From Burkholderiaceae bacterium (GTDB lineage Bacteria; Pseudomonadota; Gammaproteobacteria; Burkholderiales; Burkholderiaceae_D), in the NCBI GenBank assembly GCA_031261905.1, contig JAISIS010000152.1, forward strand, positions 1 to 5,340: a DNA stretch of 5,340 bases. Reading direction: 5' to 3'. How positions within the stretch are numbered: position 1 is the first letter of the stretch; each line of letters starts with the position of its first letter. The notes under the pieces are model-generated. The model was given only the letters and a program-made list of their open reading frames with translations, did not search any database and was not told where the DNA came from. The position numbers and the translations under genes were made by a program. Positions 1-5,340 of the stretch are shown here, piece by piece.

Positions 1-272
1 ATCATTTGCAGTGCGGTCCGGCGCAGATGTAACAGGCGTGCCGGTTGCTCATCCGCCATGAAGATGCTGTGGTAAATTCGAAGTTCGTCTTCTATTTCCT
101 GATTATCTGGCAGGAAATCCCCGCTAATTCGCTGATTTCCGAGAATCTGGCGGGCGGCTCTTCTTTTGGCGGCTTCATAGGTAACACCTTCTTCTGCGAT
201 CAGGCGCGCCGCAATGCCTGCGATTTCGGTGCGCAGGCCACTTCCCTGATCGGTTTTCCATTCAATCTCCAT
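1..272 (-). CDS. Conserved hypothetical protein, 5' part only (3' end beyond left edge)
   Basis: An open frame on the minus strand starts at an ATG at 272-270 and stays open for 90 codons to the window edge. The start is chosen because a GGAG Shine-Dalgarno core (minus strand, 288-285) lies 12 bases before it, and no other ATG occurs before the in-frame stop at 323-321. The predicted protein begins MEIEWKTDQGSGLRTEIAG and continues with a basic, Ala/Arg-rich helical stretch (EAAKRRAARQILG, residues 33-45), then an acidic segment (LPDNQEIEDELRIYHSIF, residues 54-71). No signal peptide or membrane segment is visible. The pattern resembles a betaproteobacterial family of conserved proteins encoded divergently from mpl. 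From memory, the longer members carry a nucleotidyltransferase-like domain downstream of this region, but that part is outside the window. The coding assignment is fairly secure. The function is unknown. Confidence 0.72.
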   Translation of the reverse strand, partial: MEIEWKTDQGSGLRTEIAGIAARLIAEEGVTYEAAKRRAARQILGNQRISGDFLPDNQEIEDELRIYHSIFMADEQPARLLHLRRTALQM

Positions 273-367
273 ACAATTATGATACTCCGGAACGCAAAAT
301 GGCGCGAGTCGGGTAGAATCTCAGTCGGGCGGAATTATCCGGTTTAAACCACTGACTATTTTCCAGC
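273..367. promoter_or_regulatory. Divergent intergenic promoter region upstream of mpl
   Basis: These 95 bases separate the start codons of the leftward hypothetical gene and mpl, so they must hold the start signals for at least one of them. On the plus strand TAGAAT (314-319) matches the sigma70 -10 hexamer at 5 of 6 positions, but no good -35 lies 15-19 bases upstream. On the minus strand GATAAT (339-334) also matches 5 of 6, again without a good -35. The region contains a perfect 10-base palindrome, GGTTTAAACC (341-350), directly after an imperfect one, CGGAATTATCCG (330-341). The heptamer AGTCGGG is repeated at 307-313 and 323-329, on either side of the plus-strand -10 candidate. Promoter presence follows from the layout. 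The exact elements are guesses. Confidence 0.45.
314..319 (+). promoter_or_regulatory. Candidate -10 hexamer for mpl
   Basis: TAGAAT matches TATAAT at 5 of 6 positions and sits 48 bases before the mpl ATG, which would give a leader of about 40 bases. No recognisable TTGACA-like element lies 15-19 bases upstream, so it would be weak or depend on an activator. Confidence 0.3.
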
Positions 368-1768
368 ATGCATATCCACATTCTTGGTATTTGCGGCACA
401 TTTATGGGCGGCCTTGCCGTGTTGGCAAAAGCCGCCGGACACAAGGTGACCGGCTGCGACGCCAATGTGTACCCGCCGATGAGCACGCAGCTTGAGGTGC
501 AGGGCATTGATCTTGTTCACGGCTACGACGCGGCGCAGACGGCCATCAATCCGGATCTCTTCATTATCGGCAATGTGGTGTCGCGCGGGAACGCGCTGAT
601 GGAAGCCATCCTGAACCGGGGCTTGCCTTATATGTCCGGCCCCGAATGGATGGGGCGGCATATTCTTCAGGACAAGTGGGTGCTGGCGGTGGCGGGTACG
701 CACGGGAAGACAACGACATCGTCCATGCTGGCCTGGATACTGGAAGATGCGGGATATTCGCCTGGTTTCCTGATTGGCGGCGTGCCGAATAATTTCGGTA
801 TTTCAGCGAGGTTGGGTAAAGATAATGATATTTCGCCGTTTTTCGTGATGGAAGCGGATGAATATGATACGGCCTTCTTTGACAAGCGCAGCAAGTTTGT
901 GCATTACCATGCCAAAACGGCTGTCTTGAACAATCTGGAATTCGATCATGCTGATATTTTCCCGGATATAGGCGCAATAGAGATGCAATTCCATCATTTT
1001 GTGCGAACTTTGCCCGGTAATGGGCAATTGATTGTCAATCAGCGTGAGGCGGCCTTGAAACGCGTGCTGGACCGGGGATGCTGGAGTGAGGTTGTATGGT
1101 TTGGCGGGGATGCTCCCCGGGGCTGGACGCTCGGCGGACAGGATGAGCAGATCTTTGATGTGTTGCTTGACGGTGAAAGGCAGGGCACGGTGAGATGGGA
1201 ACTGACCGGTGAGCATAACCGCCTGAATGCGCTGGCGGCGATTGCCGCTGCCCGTCATGTTGGCGTGATGCCTGCACAGGCGATCAGCGCGCTTTCTGGT
1301 TTTCGTAATGTACGGCGGCGCATGGAATTGCGTGGTGAAGCGGGCGGTGTCAGGGTTTATGATGATTTTGCGCATCACCCGACCGCGATAGCGACAACGC
1401 TTGCCGGTTTGCGCAGGAAAACCGGGGCGGACGCAAAGCGGGAAAGGATTATTGCGGTATTGGAGCCGCGTTCCAATACCATGAAGCTGGGTGTGATGAA
1501 GCAGGCATTGCCGGAGAGTCTGAAAGAGGCCGACCTGGTGTTTGGCTATGGCGCGCTTTCGGGCAAGGATGCGTTGGGATGGGATCTGGAAGAGGCGCTT
1601 TTGCCGCTGGCCGGAAAAGCCGCGGTTTTCCATGACCTGGACAAAATGGTGGCCGATATCGTACGGGTGGCACGCCCGGGTGATCATATTCTTGTCATGA
1701 GCAATGGCGGGTTTGGCAACGTGCATGAAAAGCTGCTTGACAGGCTTCGTACTGGCGCGCCATCATGA
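368..1768 (+). CDS. mpl: UDP-N-acetylmuramate:L-alanyl-gamma-D-glutamyl-meso-diaminopimelate ligase (murein tripeptide ligase)
   Basis: Mpl is a cytoplasmic Mur ligase that uses ATP to join the recycled tripeptide L-Ala-gamma-D-Glu-meso-DAP to UDP-MurNAc. This returns old peptidoglycan peptide to precursor synthesis and bypasses MurC, MurD and MurE. The 466 residues are close to the usual length of about 455-465. Visible motifs in order are the nucleotide-sugar-binding start MHIHILGICGTFMGG (1-15), YPPMST (35-40), YMSGPEW (88-94), the ATP P-loop GTHGKTTT (110-117), EADEYD (162-167) with FDKRSKFVHY (171-180), NNLEFDHADIF (188-198), GEHNRLNALAAIAAARH (281-297), the C-terminal domain motif YDDFAHHPTAI (331-341), LEPRSNTMKLG (365-375) and PGDHILVMSNGGFG (437-450). 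These distinguish Mpl from MurC. The start matches the conserved N-terminus of the family, although TTTTCCAGC just before it offers no Shine-Dalgarno sequence. The last bases overlap yqiA as ATGA. Confidence 0.97.
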   Translation: MHIHILGICGTFMGGLAVLAKAAGHKVTGCDANVYPPMSTQLEVQGIDLVHGYDAAQTAINPDLFIIGNVVSRGNALMEAILNRGLPYMSGPEWMGRHILQDKWVLAVAGTHGKTTTSSMLAWILEDAGYSPGFLIGGVPNNFGISARLGKDNDISPFFVMEADEYDTAFFDKRSKFVHYHAKTAVLNNLEFDHADIFPDIGAIEMQFHHFVRTLPGNGQLIVNQREAALKRVLDRGCWSEVVWFGGDAPRGWTLGGQDEQIFDVLLDGERQGTVRWELTGEHNRLNALAAIAAARHVGVMPAQAISALSGFRNVRRRMELRGEAGGVRVYDDFAHHPTAIATTLAGLRRKTGADAKRERIIAVLEPRSNTMKLGVMKQALPESLKEADLVFGYGALSGKDALGWDLEEALLPLAGKAAVFHDLDKMVADIVRVARPGDHILVMSNGGFGNVHEKLLDRLRTGAPS

Positions 1769-2340
1769 TTTTGTATCTGCATGGCTTTCGTTCGTCCCCT
1801 TCCTCTTTCAAGGCAAGGGCGCTGAATGATTGTCTGGAGAACAGGGGGTTGGGCGATCATTTTGTGTGTCCGCAATTGCCTGAGTCGCCCAGGGAAGCGA
1901 TCGCGCTTGCCAGTCATTTGATGGCGGGTCATGATCCTGACCGTGTTACCCTGATAGGGTCTTCCCTTGGCGGTTATTATGCCAACTGGCTGGCGGAGGA
2001 GACACAATGCCGGGCGGTTTTGCTCAATCCGGTGATTGATCCCTGGCGCCTCAGGGCGGACCAGAACCGCCCGCCGGGAACGCCTGAACTGGCGGACTGG
2101 GAAAAAGACCGCGAAAAGTATGCAGCGGAGCTTCGGATGTTCCGGGTTCTGCATATTACACGCCCGGAGCGTTATTTGCTGATTGCCGCCACGGGAGATG
2201 AGTTGCTGGATTACCGGCAGATGTGCGCGCATTACCTGGGGGCGCGCCAGATTATTATAGAAGGCGGTGATCACAGCCTGTCGGCATTTCCGGATTATCT
2301 GGATGAGATTGTGGCGTTCAGCGGCCTGGCGCAGGCCTGA
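1765..2340 (+). CDS. yqiA: YqiA/YcfP-family alpha/beta-hydrolase (predicted esterase)
   Basis: This is a small cytoplasmic serine hydrolase of the YqiA/UPF0227 type. The E. coli member (193 residues) is known as an esterase on short acyl esters, but its natural substrate is not established. The 191 residues show the family layout: the oxyanion-side motif LYLHGFRSSP at the N-terminus (3-12), PQLP (36-39), the nucleophile elbow GSSLGGYYA (65-73) with Ser67, NPV (88-90), the acid segment TGDELLDYRQ (143-152) with Asp145, and EGGDHS (166-171) with His170. The catalytic triad Ser67-Asp145-His170 is therefore intact. There is no signal peptide. The ATG overlaps the mpl stop as ATGA and has no Shine-Dalgarno sequence upstream, so translation probably depends on ribosomes finishing mpl. 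A functional tie to murein recycling is only suggested by this coupling. Confidence 0.93.
   Translation: MILYLHGFRSSPSSFKARALNDCLENRGLGDHFVCPQLPESPREAIALASHLMAGHDPDRVTLIGSSLGGYYANWLAEETQCRAVLLNPVIDPWRLRADQNRPPGTPELADWEKDREKYAAELRMFRVLHITRPERYLLIAATGDELLDYRQMCAHYLGARQIIIEGGDHSLSAFPDYLDEIVAFSGLAQA
2323..2337 (+). other. Perfect 6-bp stem, 3-nt loop hairpin at the 3' end of yqiA
   Basis: GGCCTG and CAGGCC pair perfectly around the loop GCG, across the last codons of yqiA and ending just before its stop. It is not followed by a U tract: the next T-rich stretch begins about 33 bases later at 2371. It could stabilise mRNA or slow elongation, but it does not qualify as an intrinsic terminator. It may simply reflect GC-rich codons for Gly-Leu-Ala-Gln-Ala. 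Confidence 0.35.
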
Positions 2341-2403
2341 CGCACGGATGGTTTTCCGGAAAGATGCGGGTATTTCTGTTTTTGGTAAGGCTTTACGTAT
2401 TGC

Positions 2404-4353
2404 ATGAATGTTTTTTTTGAAGAATCCGGTGATTTCAAGACCGGCAGTGTACTGACCCAGGCGGGAGAAACTTTCCAGGTGGAGTTGCCAGGCGGGAAGC
2501 GGACAAAGGTGCGTTCGCGCGATGTCCTGTTGCAGTTTTCCGCCTACGATCCGGCACAGATGATGCTTGACGCGAAGGAAATCGCTGAAACCATTGATCT
2601 GGATTTCCTATGGGAAGTGGCGGGTGAGGAGGAGTTCGGTTTTACGGATCTGGGCGCAGAGTATTTCGGTCATGAGCCAAAGCCGCAGGAAGCCGCAGGC
2701 CTGTTGCTCAGGCTTCATGCGGCTCCCATGTACTTTTACCGGAAGGGCAAGGGCCGTTATAAGGCCGCACCGGAACAATCGCTCAAGGCGGCGCTGGCCG
2801 GGATGGAAAAAAAACGCCAGCAGGCCATCGTCCAGGAGCAGTACGTTCAGCAAATGATGGACGGGACCTTTCCCGAGGCAATGAAACCGCTGGCGGTGCA
2901 ATTGTTGTGCAAGCCGGACAAAAACGGGGTGGAGTACAAGGCGCTTTCGCAGGCGTGTGCCGCATTGCATACCACGCCGGAGCGTTTCATGGTCACTACC
3001 GGCGCGATTGAATCACCTTTGCAGTTGCATTTGTCGCGTTTCCTGTTTGAGTATTTCCCGAAGGGAGCGGATTTCCCGTTGCGGGATATTCCTCTGACAT
3101 TGCCGGAGTTGCCGGAGGCGGATGTTCTGGCATTTTCCATTGACGATGTGACGACAACCGAAATTGATGACGCGTTTTCCGTTTCACGCCTGCCGAACGG
3201 TAATGTGAAAGTGGGGATTCACATCGCCGCACCCGCGCTGGGAATAACATCCGGAGATGCCGTTGACGCCATCGCGCGGCAGCGCATGGCAACGGTTTAC
3301 ATTCCGGGAGACAAGATTACCATGTTGCCGGATGAGCTGATACGGGTTTTCACACTGGGCGAAGACCGCAAAAGACCCGCCGTCAGTTTATATGCCACAA
3401 TCCGCACGGAGGACGCTCAGGTTATCGCAACGGAAACGTGCCTGGAGACAATCCGGGTACATGCCAATTTGCGGCATAACGATCTGGAGTCTGTCGTTAC
3501 GGAAGAAAACCTGGCGCAAAACGCCGGTGAGTATCCGCACAAGGAGGATATAGGCATCCTCTGGCGCTGGGCGCAAGTACTGGAAAAGGCGCGTATGGCA
3601 AAACGCGAAAGTTTTGGCCTGAAGCCCGTGCAGGTGAATCATCCCGACTACAATTTCTATATCCATGACGGTGTGGTGACAATCGAACAACGGATGCGCA
3701 CCGCGCCGCTGGACAGGATTGTGGCGGAACTGATGATCTTCGCGAATAGTACCTGGGGACGCTTTATGCATGAGCACGGCGTACCCGGTATTTACCGCAG
3801 CCAGGGGAGCGGCAACGGCTGGGCCGCCCGGCGTCTGGTTCGTATGCAGACGCATGCATCGCCGCACCAGGGGCTTGGCGTTGATCAATATTCCTGGTGT
3901 ACCTCCCCTTTGCGGCGCTATGCGGATCTGGTGAACCAATGGCAGATTCTGGCCTGTATCCGTCACGGAGTGACCGCGCCGCTTTCCGCGCCATTCAAAC
4001 AGAAGGACGCGGATCTGTTTGCCATTGTGAGTGCTTTTGACGCCACATATACGGCTTATGCCGAATTTCAGGCAAGGATGGAACGCTACTGGTGTTTGCG
4101 CTGGCTGGCACAACAGGATATCCGGCAGGTACAGGCCGTGGTGATCCGGGACGAGATGACGCGGCTTATGGATATTCCGCTGACGGTGGCCTTGCCGGCG
4201 GCGCGATCATTGGGGCGCGGTACACGTCTGACAATGGATCTGCTGCGAATGGATGAAGTGGATTTGTCTGTCGAGGCCCGTATGGTGGCGGTATCCACCG
4301 TTGCGGATGACGAGGACGGAGAACTGGCGGAACCGGATGAAATTGAGGCATGA
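2404..4353 (+). CDS. RNB-family (RNase II-like) 3'-5' exoribonuclease, betaproteobacterial subfamily
   Basis: This predicted cytoplasmic processive 3'-5' exoribonuclease has 649 residues, near RNase II length (644 in E. coli). A small beta-rich segment occupies about residues 12-46 (GSVLTQAGETFQVELPGGK, then KVRSRDVLLQF). A mostly helical region follows to about 235 instead of two obvious cold-shock domains. The RNB catalytic domain begins at FSIDDVTTTEIDDAFSV (244-260). Asp247, Asp255 and Asp256 match three of the four metal-binding Asp residues of RNase II, and Glu253 replaces the fourth. GIHIAAPA (271-278), PGDKITMLPD (301-310), AELMIFANSTWG (441-452) and the signature CTSPLRRYADLVNQ (499-512, with the substrate-contacting Arg504) follow. 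A short S1-like C-terminal region (about 575-630) ends in the acidic tail DDEDGELAEPDEIEA. A weak AAGG lies 13 bases before the start. It follows yqiA after 63 bases without a terminator. It is not typical enough to call rnb or rnr with confidence. Confidence 0.92.
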   Translation: MNVFFEESGDFKTGSVLTQAGETFQVELPGGKRTKVRSRDVLLQFSAYDPAQMMLDAKEIAETIDLDFLWEVAGEEEFGFTDLGAEYFGHEPKPQEAAGLLLRLHAAPMYFYRKGKGRYKAAPEQSLKAALAGMEKKRQQAIVQEQYVQQMMDGTFPEAMKPLAVQLLCKPDKNGVEYKALSQACAALHTTPERFMVTTGAIESPLQLHLSRFLFEYFPKGADFPLRDIPLTLPELPEADVLAFSIDDVTTTEIDDAFSVSRLPNGNVKVGIHIAAPALGITSGDAVDAIARQRMATVYIPGDKITMLPDELIRVFTLGEDRKRPAVSLYATIRTEDAQVIATETCLETIRVHANLRHNDLESVVTEENLAQNAGEYPHKEDIGILWRWAQVLEKARMAKRESFGLKPVQVNHPDYNFYIHDGVVTIEQRMRTAPLDRIVAELMIFANSTWGRFMHEHGVPGIYRSQGSGNGWAARRLVRMQTHASPHQGLGVDQYSWCTSPLRRYADLVNQWQILACIRHGVTAPLSAPFKQKDADLFAIVSAFDATYTAYAEFQARMERYWCLRWLAQQDIRQVQAVVIRDEMTRLMDIPLTVALPAARSLGRGTRLTMDLLRMDEVDLSVEARMVAVSTVADDEDGELAEPDEIEA

Positions 4354-4378
4354 AACGCCTGAATAACGCAATCCGCAT

Positions 4379-4384
4379 TACAAT
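4379..4384 (+). promoter_or_regulatory. Candidate -10 hexamer for tonB
   Basis: TACAAT (5 of 6 matches to TATAAT) lies in the gap between the RNB gene and the tonB-like gene, 36 bases before the ATG at 4421 and 48 before the GTG at 4433. The sequence 15-19 bases upstream (around CGCCTG) is a poor -35. A separate promoter for tonB would make sense, but read-through from the RNB gene is equally possible because no terminator is visible in the gap. Confidence 0.3.
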
Positions 4385-4420
4385 AGCGGCAAATACGGGC
4401 CTGGTGCGCCTGGCTGCATC

Positions 4421-5311
4421 ATGGAGTCAGTTGTGAGTTTTCCCATGCGTAACAAGACGTTGAGTTATGCGGTGCTGGTATCGGTTTTGATACACGGCAT
4501 CCTGATGTTCGTTCGTTTTGTGCCGCCCAGTGCCTTTCATATTGTGCCTCCTGACACCTCGCTGGAAGTTGTGCTGGTGAATGCAAGGGGCAAAAATGCG
4601 CCGTTAAAGCCTGGCGCGCTCGCACAGGCCAACCTGGATGGCGGCGGCGCAATGGAAAAAGGGCGTCCAAAATCTCCTCTTCCTGATACCGGGCGGTTTT
4701 CCGATGGCGATGTCCTGGCTTCTTCGGAACGCCGGGTGGCATCCTTGCAAAACGAACAGAAACAACTGGCCGCCAGGCTGAAGGAAGAGCTGGGCAGTAT
4801 CCCGCAGCCAAAGGAAAAGCCATCCGAAAAAGACAGTGCGGACGCAAGCGTCAAACAGCAGGCCGCCAGTCAGGAAACCATTGCGGGCCGGGCTGCCGCC
4901 ATTGACCGCAACATTGAGACGCAGGGAAGCCAGCCTAAAAAGATTCATATAACGCCCCGGACGCGGGAAGTCGGCTACGCGATGTATTACAAGGCGATCC
5001 AGCGGAAAATTGAAGGTGTCGGCACCCTGAATTTCCCGCAACGGAACGGCAGGAAGCTTTATGGTGAACTGACGGTTTATATTCCGGTTGCGCCGGATGG
5101 TTCGCTGTACGATAAGGAAGGTGGTCCGCGTGTAGAGCAATCTTCCGGCAGTCGCGCGCTGGATAACGCCGCGCTGAGAATTGTCCGGCTTTCTGCGCCC
5201 TTTGGCCCGTTTCCCCGCAAAATGCGCATGGAAGTCAACGAAGTCTGGGTTATTGTAACGCGCTTCAGGTTTACGCGCGAAGATGCGTTGAAAACAGAAT
5301 CCGGAGGCTGA
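4421..5311 (+). CDS. tonB: TonB-family energy transducer (start at 4421 or, more likely, GTG 4433)
   Basis: TonB proteins are anchored in the inner membrane, are energised by ExbB/ExbD and contact outer-membrane receptors through a C-terminal periplasmic domain. Numbering from the ATG at 4421 (296 residues), one N-terminal membrane segment runs from about 15 to 34. It contains SVLIH (21-25), matching the Ser-x-x-x-His motif that E. coli TonB needs for coupling to ExbB/ExbD. SLEVVLVNA (47-55) follows, then a charged linker with likely coiled coil (about 102-124) that is poor in Pro repeats. The C-terminal domain spans about 180-285, with GYAMYYKAIQRKIE (185-198), GELTVYIPVAPDGSL (215-229), SGSRALDNAALRIV (242-255) and EVWVIVTRFRF (274-284). 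GTG 4433 has the better ribosome site and would give 292 residues. No exbB or exbD lies in the window, so the receptor served is unknown. The gene symbol reflects family, not a proven role in iron uptake. Confidence 0.88.
   Translation: MESVVSFPMRNKTLSYAVLVSVLIHGILMFVRFVPPSAFHIVPPDTSLEVVLVNARGKNAPLKPGALAQANLDGGGAMEKGRPKSPLPDTGRFSDGDVLASSERRVASLQNEQKQLAARLKEELGSIPQPKEKPSEKDSADASVKQQAASQETIAGRAAAIDRNIETQGSQPKKIHITPRTREVGYAMYYKAIQRKIEGVGTLNFPQRNGRKLYGELTVYIPVAPDGSLYDKEGGPRVEQSSGSRALDNAALRIVRLSAPFGPFPRKMRMEVNEVWVIVTRFRFTREDALKTESGG
4423..4426 (+). promoter_or_regulatory. Shine-Dalgarno core that favours the GTG start of tonB
   Basis: GGAG is placed 6 bases before the GTG at 4433-4435, an ideal spacing. 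It overlaps the upstream ATG at 4421, which has no Shine-Dalgarno sequence of its own (CTGGCTGCATC precedes it), and it is 18 bases from the ATG at 4445. It therefore argues that translation begins at GTG 4433. Confidence 0.5.
5303..5307 (+). promoter_or_regulatory. Shine-Dalgarno sequence of the downstream gene (aroE-like)
   Basis: GGAGG lies inside the last codons of tonB, 3 bases before the ATG at 5311 and 6 bases before the ATG at 5314. It is the strongest ribosome-binding sequence I noticed in the window and favours 5314 as the real start. Confidence 0.6.
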
Positions 5312-5340
5312 TGATGTCCTCACCCACACCCGACAATTAT
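5311..5340 (+). CDS. aroE: Start of a further gene, probably shikimate dehydrogenase (cut by right edge)
   Basis: Two in-frame ATG codons at 5311 and 5314 follow a strong GGAGG, and the first overlaps the tonB stop codon by one base. The second has the better spacing. From 5314 the visible residues are only MSSPTPDNY. In betaproteobacterial AroE proteins a short variable N-terminus ends in Asp-x-Tyr just before the conserved A/C-V-I/F-G-N-P-V-x-H-S-K-S-P substrate-binding motif, and ...PDNY fits this. The order tonB then aroE is also what I recall for Oxalobacteraceae. That a gene starts here is well supported. The identity rests on nine residues and context, and the diagnostic motif lies beyond the window. 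AroE reduces 3-dehydroshikimate to shikimate with NADPH in aromatic amino-acid synthesis. Confidence 0.55.
   Translation, partial: MMSSPTPDNY

Noticed and set aside
45..347. Plus-strand frame of 100 codons at the left edge
   Set aside because: It is antisense to the better supported minus-strand gene (1-272), which has a ribosome site and a family-like sequence. Its own protein shows no coherent domain.
803..1726. Long open frame of 307 codons on the minus strand inside mpl
   Set aside because: It lies wholly antisense to mpl, whose motifs are strongly conserved. Its translation is rich in His, Arg and Pro with no recognisable motif, as expected for the complement of a GC-biased gene.
2323..2383. 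Possible intrinsic terminator after yqiA
   Set aside because: The hairpin at 2323-2337 is not followed directly by a U tract. The T-rich stretch is more than 30 bases away and broken by other bases.
3388..4113. Open frame of 241 codons on the minus strand inside the RNB gene
   Set aside because: It overlaps the conserved RNB catalytic domain in antisense, has no family-like motif and lacks a plausible ribosome site.
4354..4420. Terminator or small RNA between the RNB gene and tonB
   Set aside because: I could find no stable inverted repeat with a T run and no recognisable RNA fold. Only a -10-like hexamer stands out.
4604..5329. Open frame of 241 codons on the minus strand inside tonB
   Set aside because: It is antisense to the TonB C-terminal domain and overlaps the start of the next gene. 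The composition is that of a shadow frame.
1..5340. Mobile element, CRISPR, defence island, tRNA or riboswitch
   Set aside because: No repeat arrays, terminal inverted repeats, transposase or integrase motifs, tRNA-like folds or long untranslated leaders are visible. The window is densely packed with conserved genes of similar composition.

Overview
The window looks like ordinary chromosomal DNA from a betaproteobacterium, most likely Burkholderiales and probably Oxalobacteraceae (Oxalobacter or a relative). The reasons are a moderate GC content by eye, the betaproteobacterial subfamilies of the RNB nuclease and TonB proteins, and the gene order mpl - yqiA - RNB nuclease - tonB - aroE, which I recall from that group. 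This placement is inference from memory, because no search could be run.

Layout: positions 1-272 hold the 5' part of a minus-strand gene that runs off the left edge (conserved hypothetical). Positions 273-367 are a divergent promoter region with short palindromes and weak promoter-like hexamers. Everything to the right is on the plus strand. It comprises mpl (368-1768, murein tripeptide ligase), a YqiA-type alpha/beta-hydrolase that overlaps mpl by 4 bases (1765-2340), an RNB-family 3'-5' exoribonuclease (2404-4353), a TonB-type energy transducer (about 4421-5311) and the first codons of a further gene, probably aroE, cut by the right edge (5311-5340). The gaps of 63 and about 67-79 bases between genes show no convincing intrinsic terminator, so the plus-strand genes could form one transcription unit, perhaps with an internal promoter before tonB.

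The content is housekeeping and envelope related. Mpl recycles peptidoglycan peptides, TonB transmits energy from the inner membrane to outer-membrane receptors, and AroE belongs to aromatic amino-acid synthesis. The RNB protein turns over RNA, and the esterase has no firmly known physiological substrate. There is no mobile element, CRISPR array, RNA gene or defence system. I did not find a new biological system. The points most worth a second look are the Asp-to-Glu change and the unusual N-terminal third of the RNB nuclease, the face-to-face promoter arrangement upstream of mpl, the shortage of Shine-Dalgarno sequences, and the tonB start codon.
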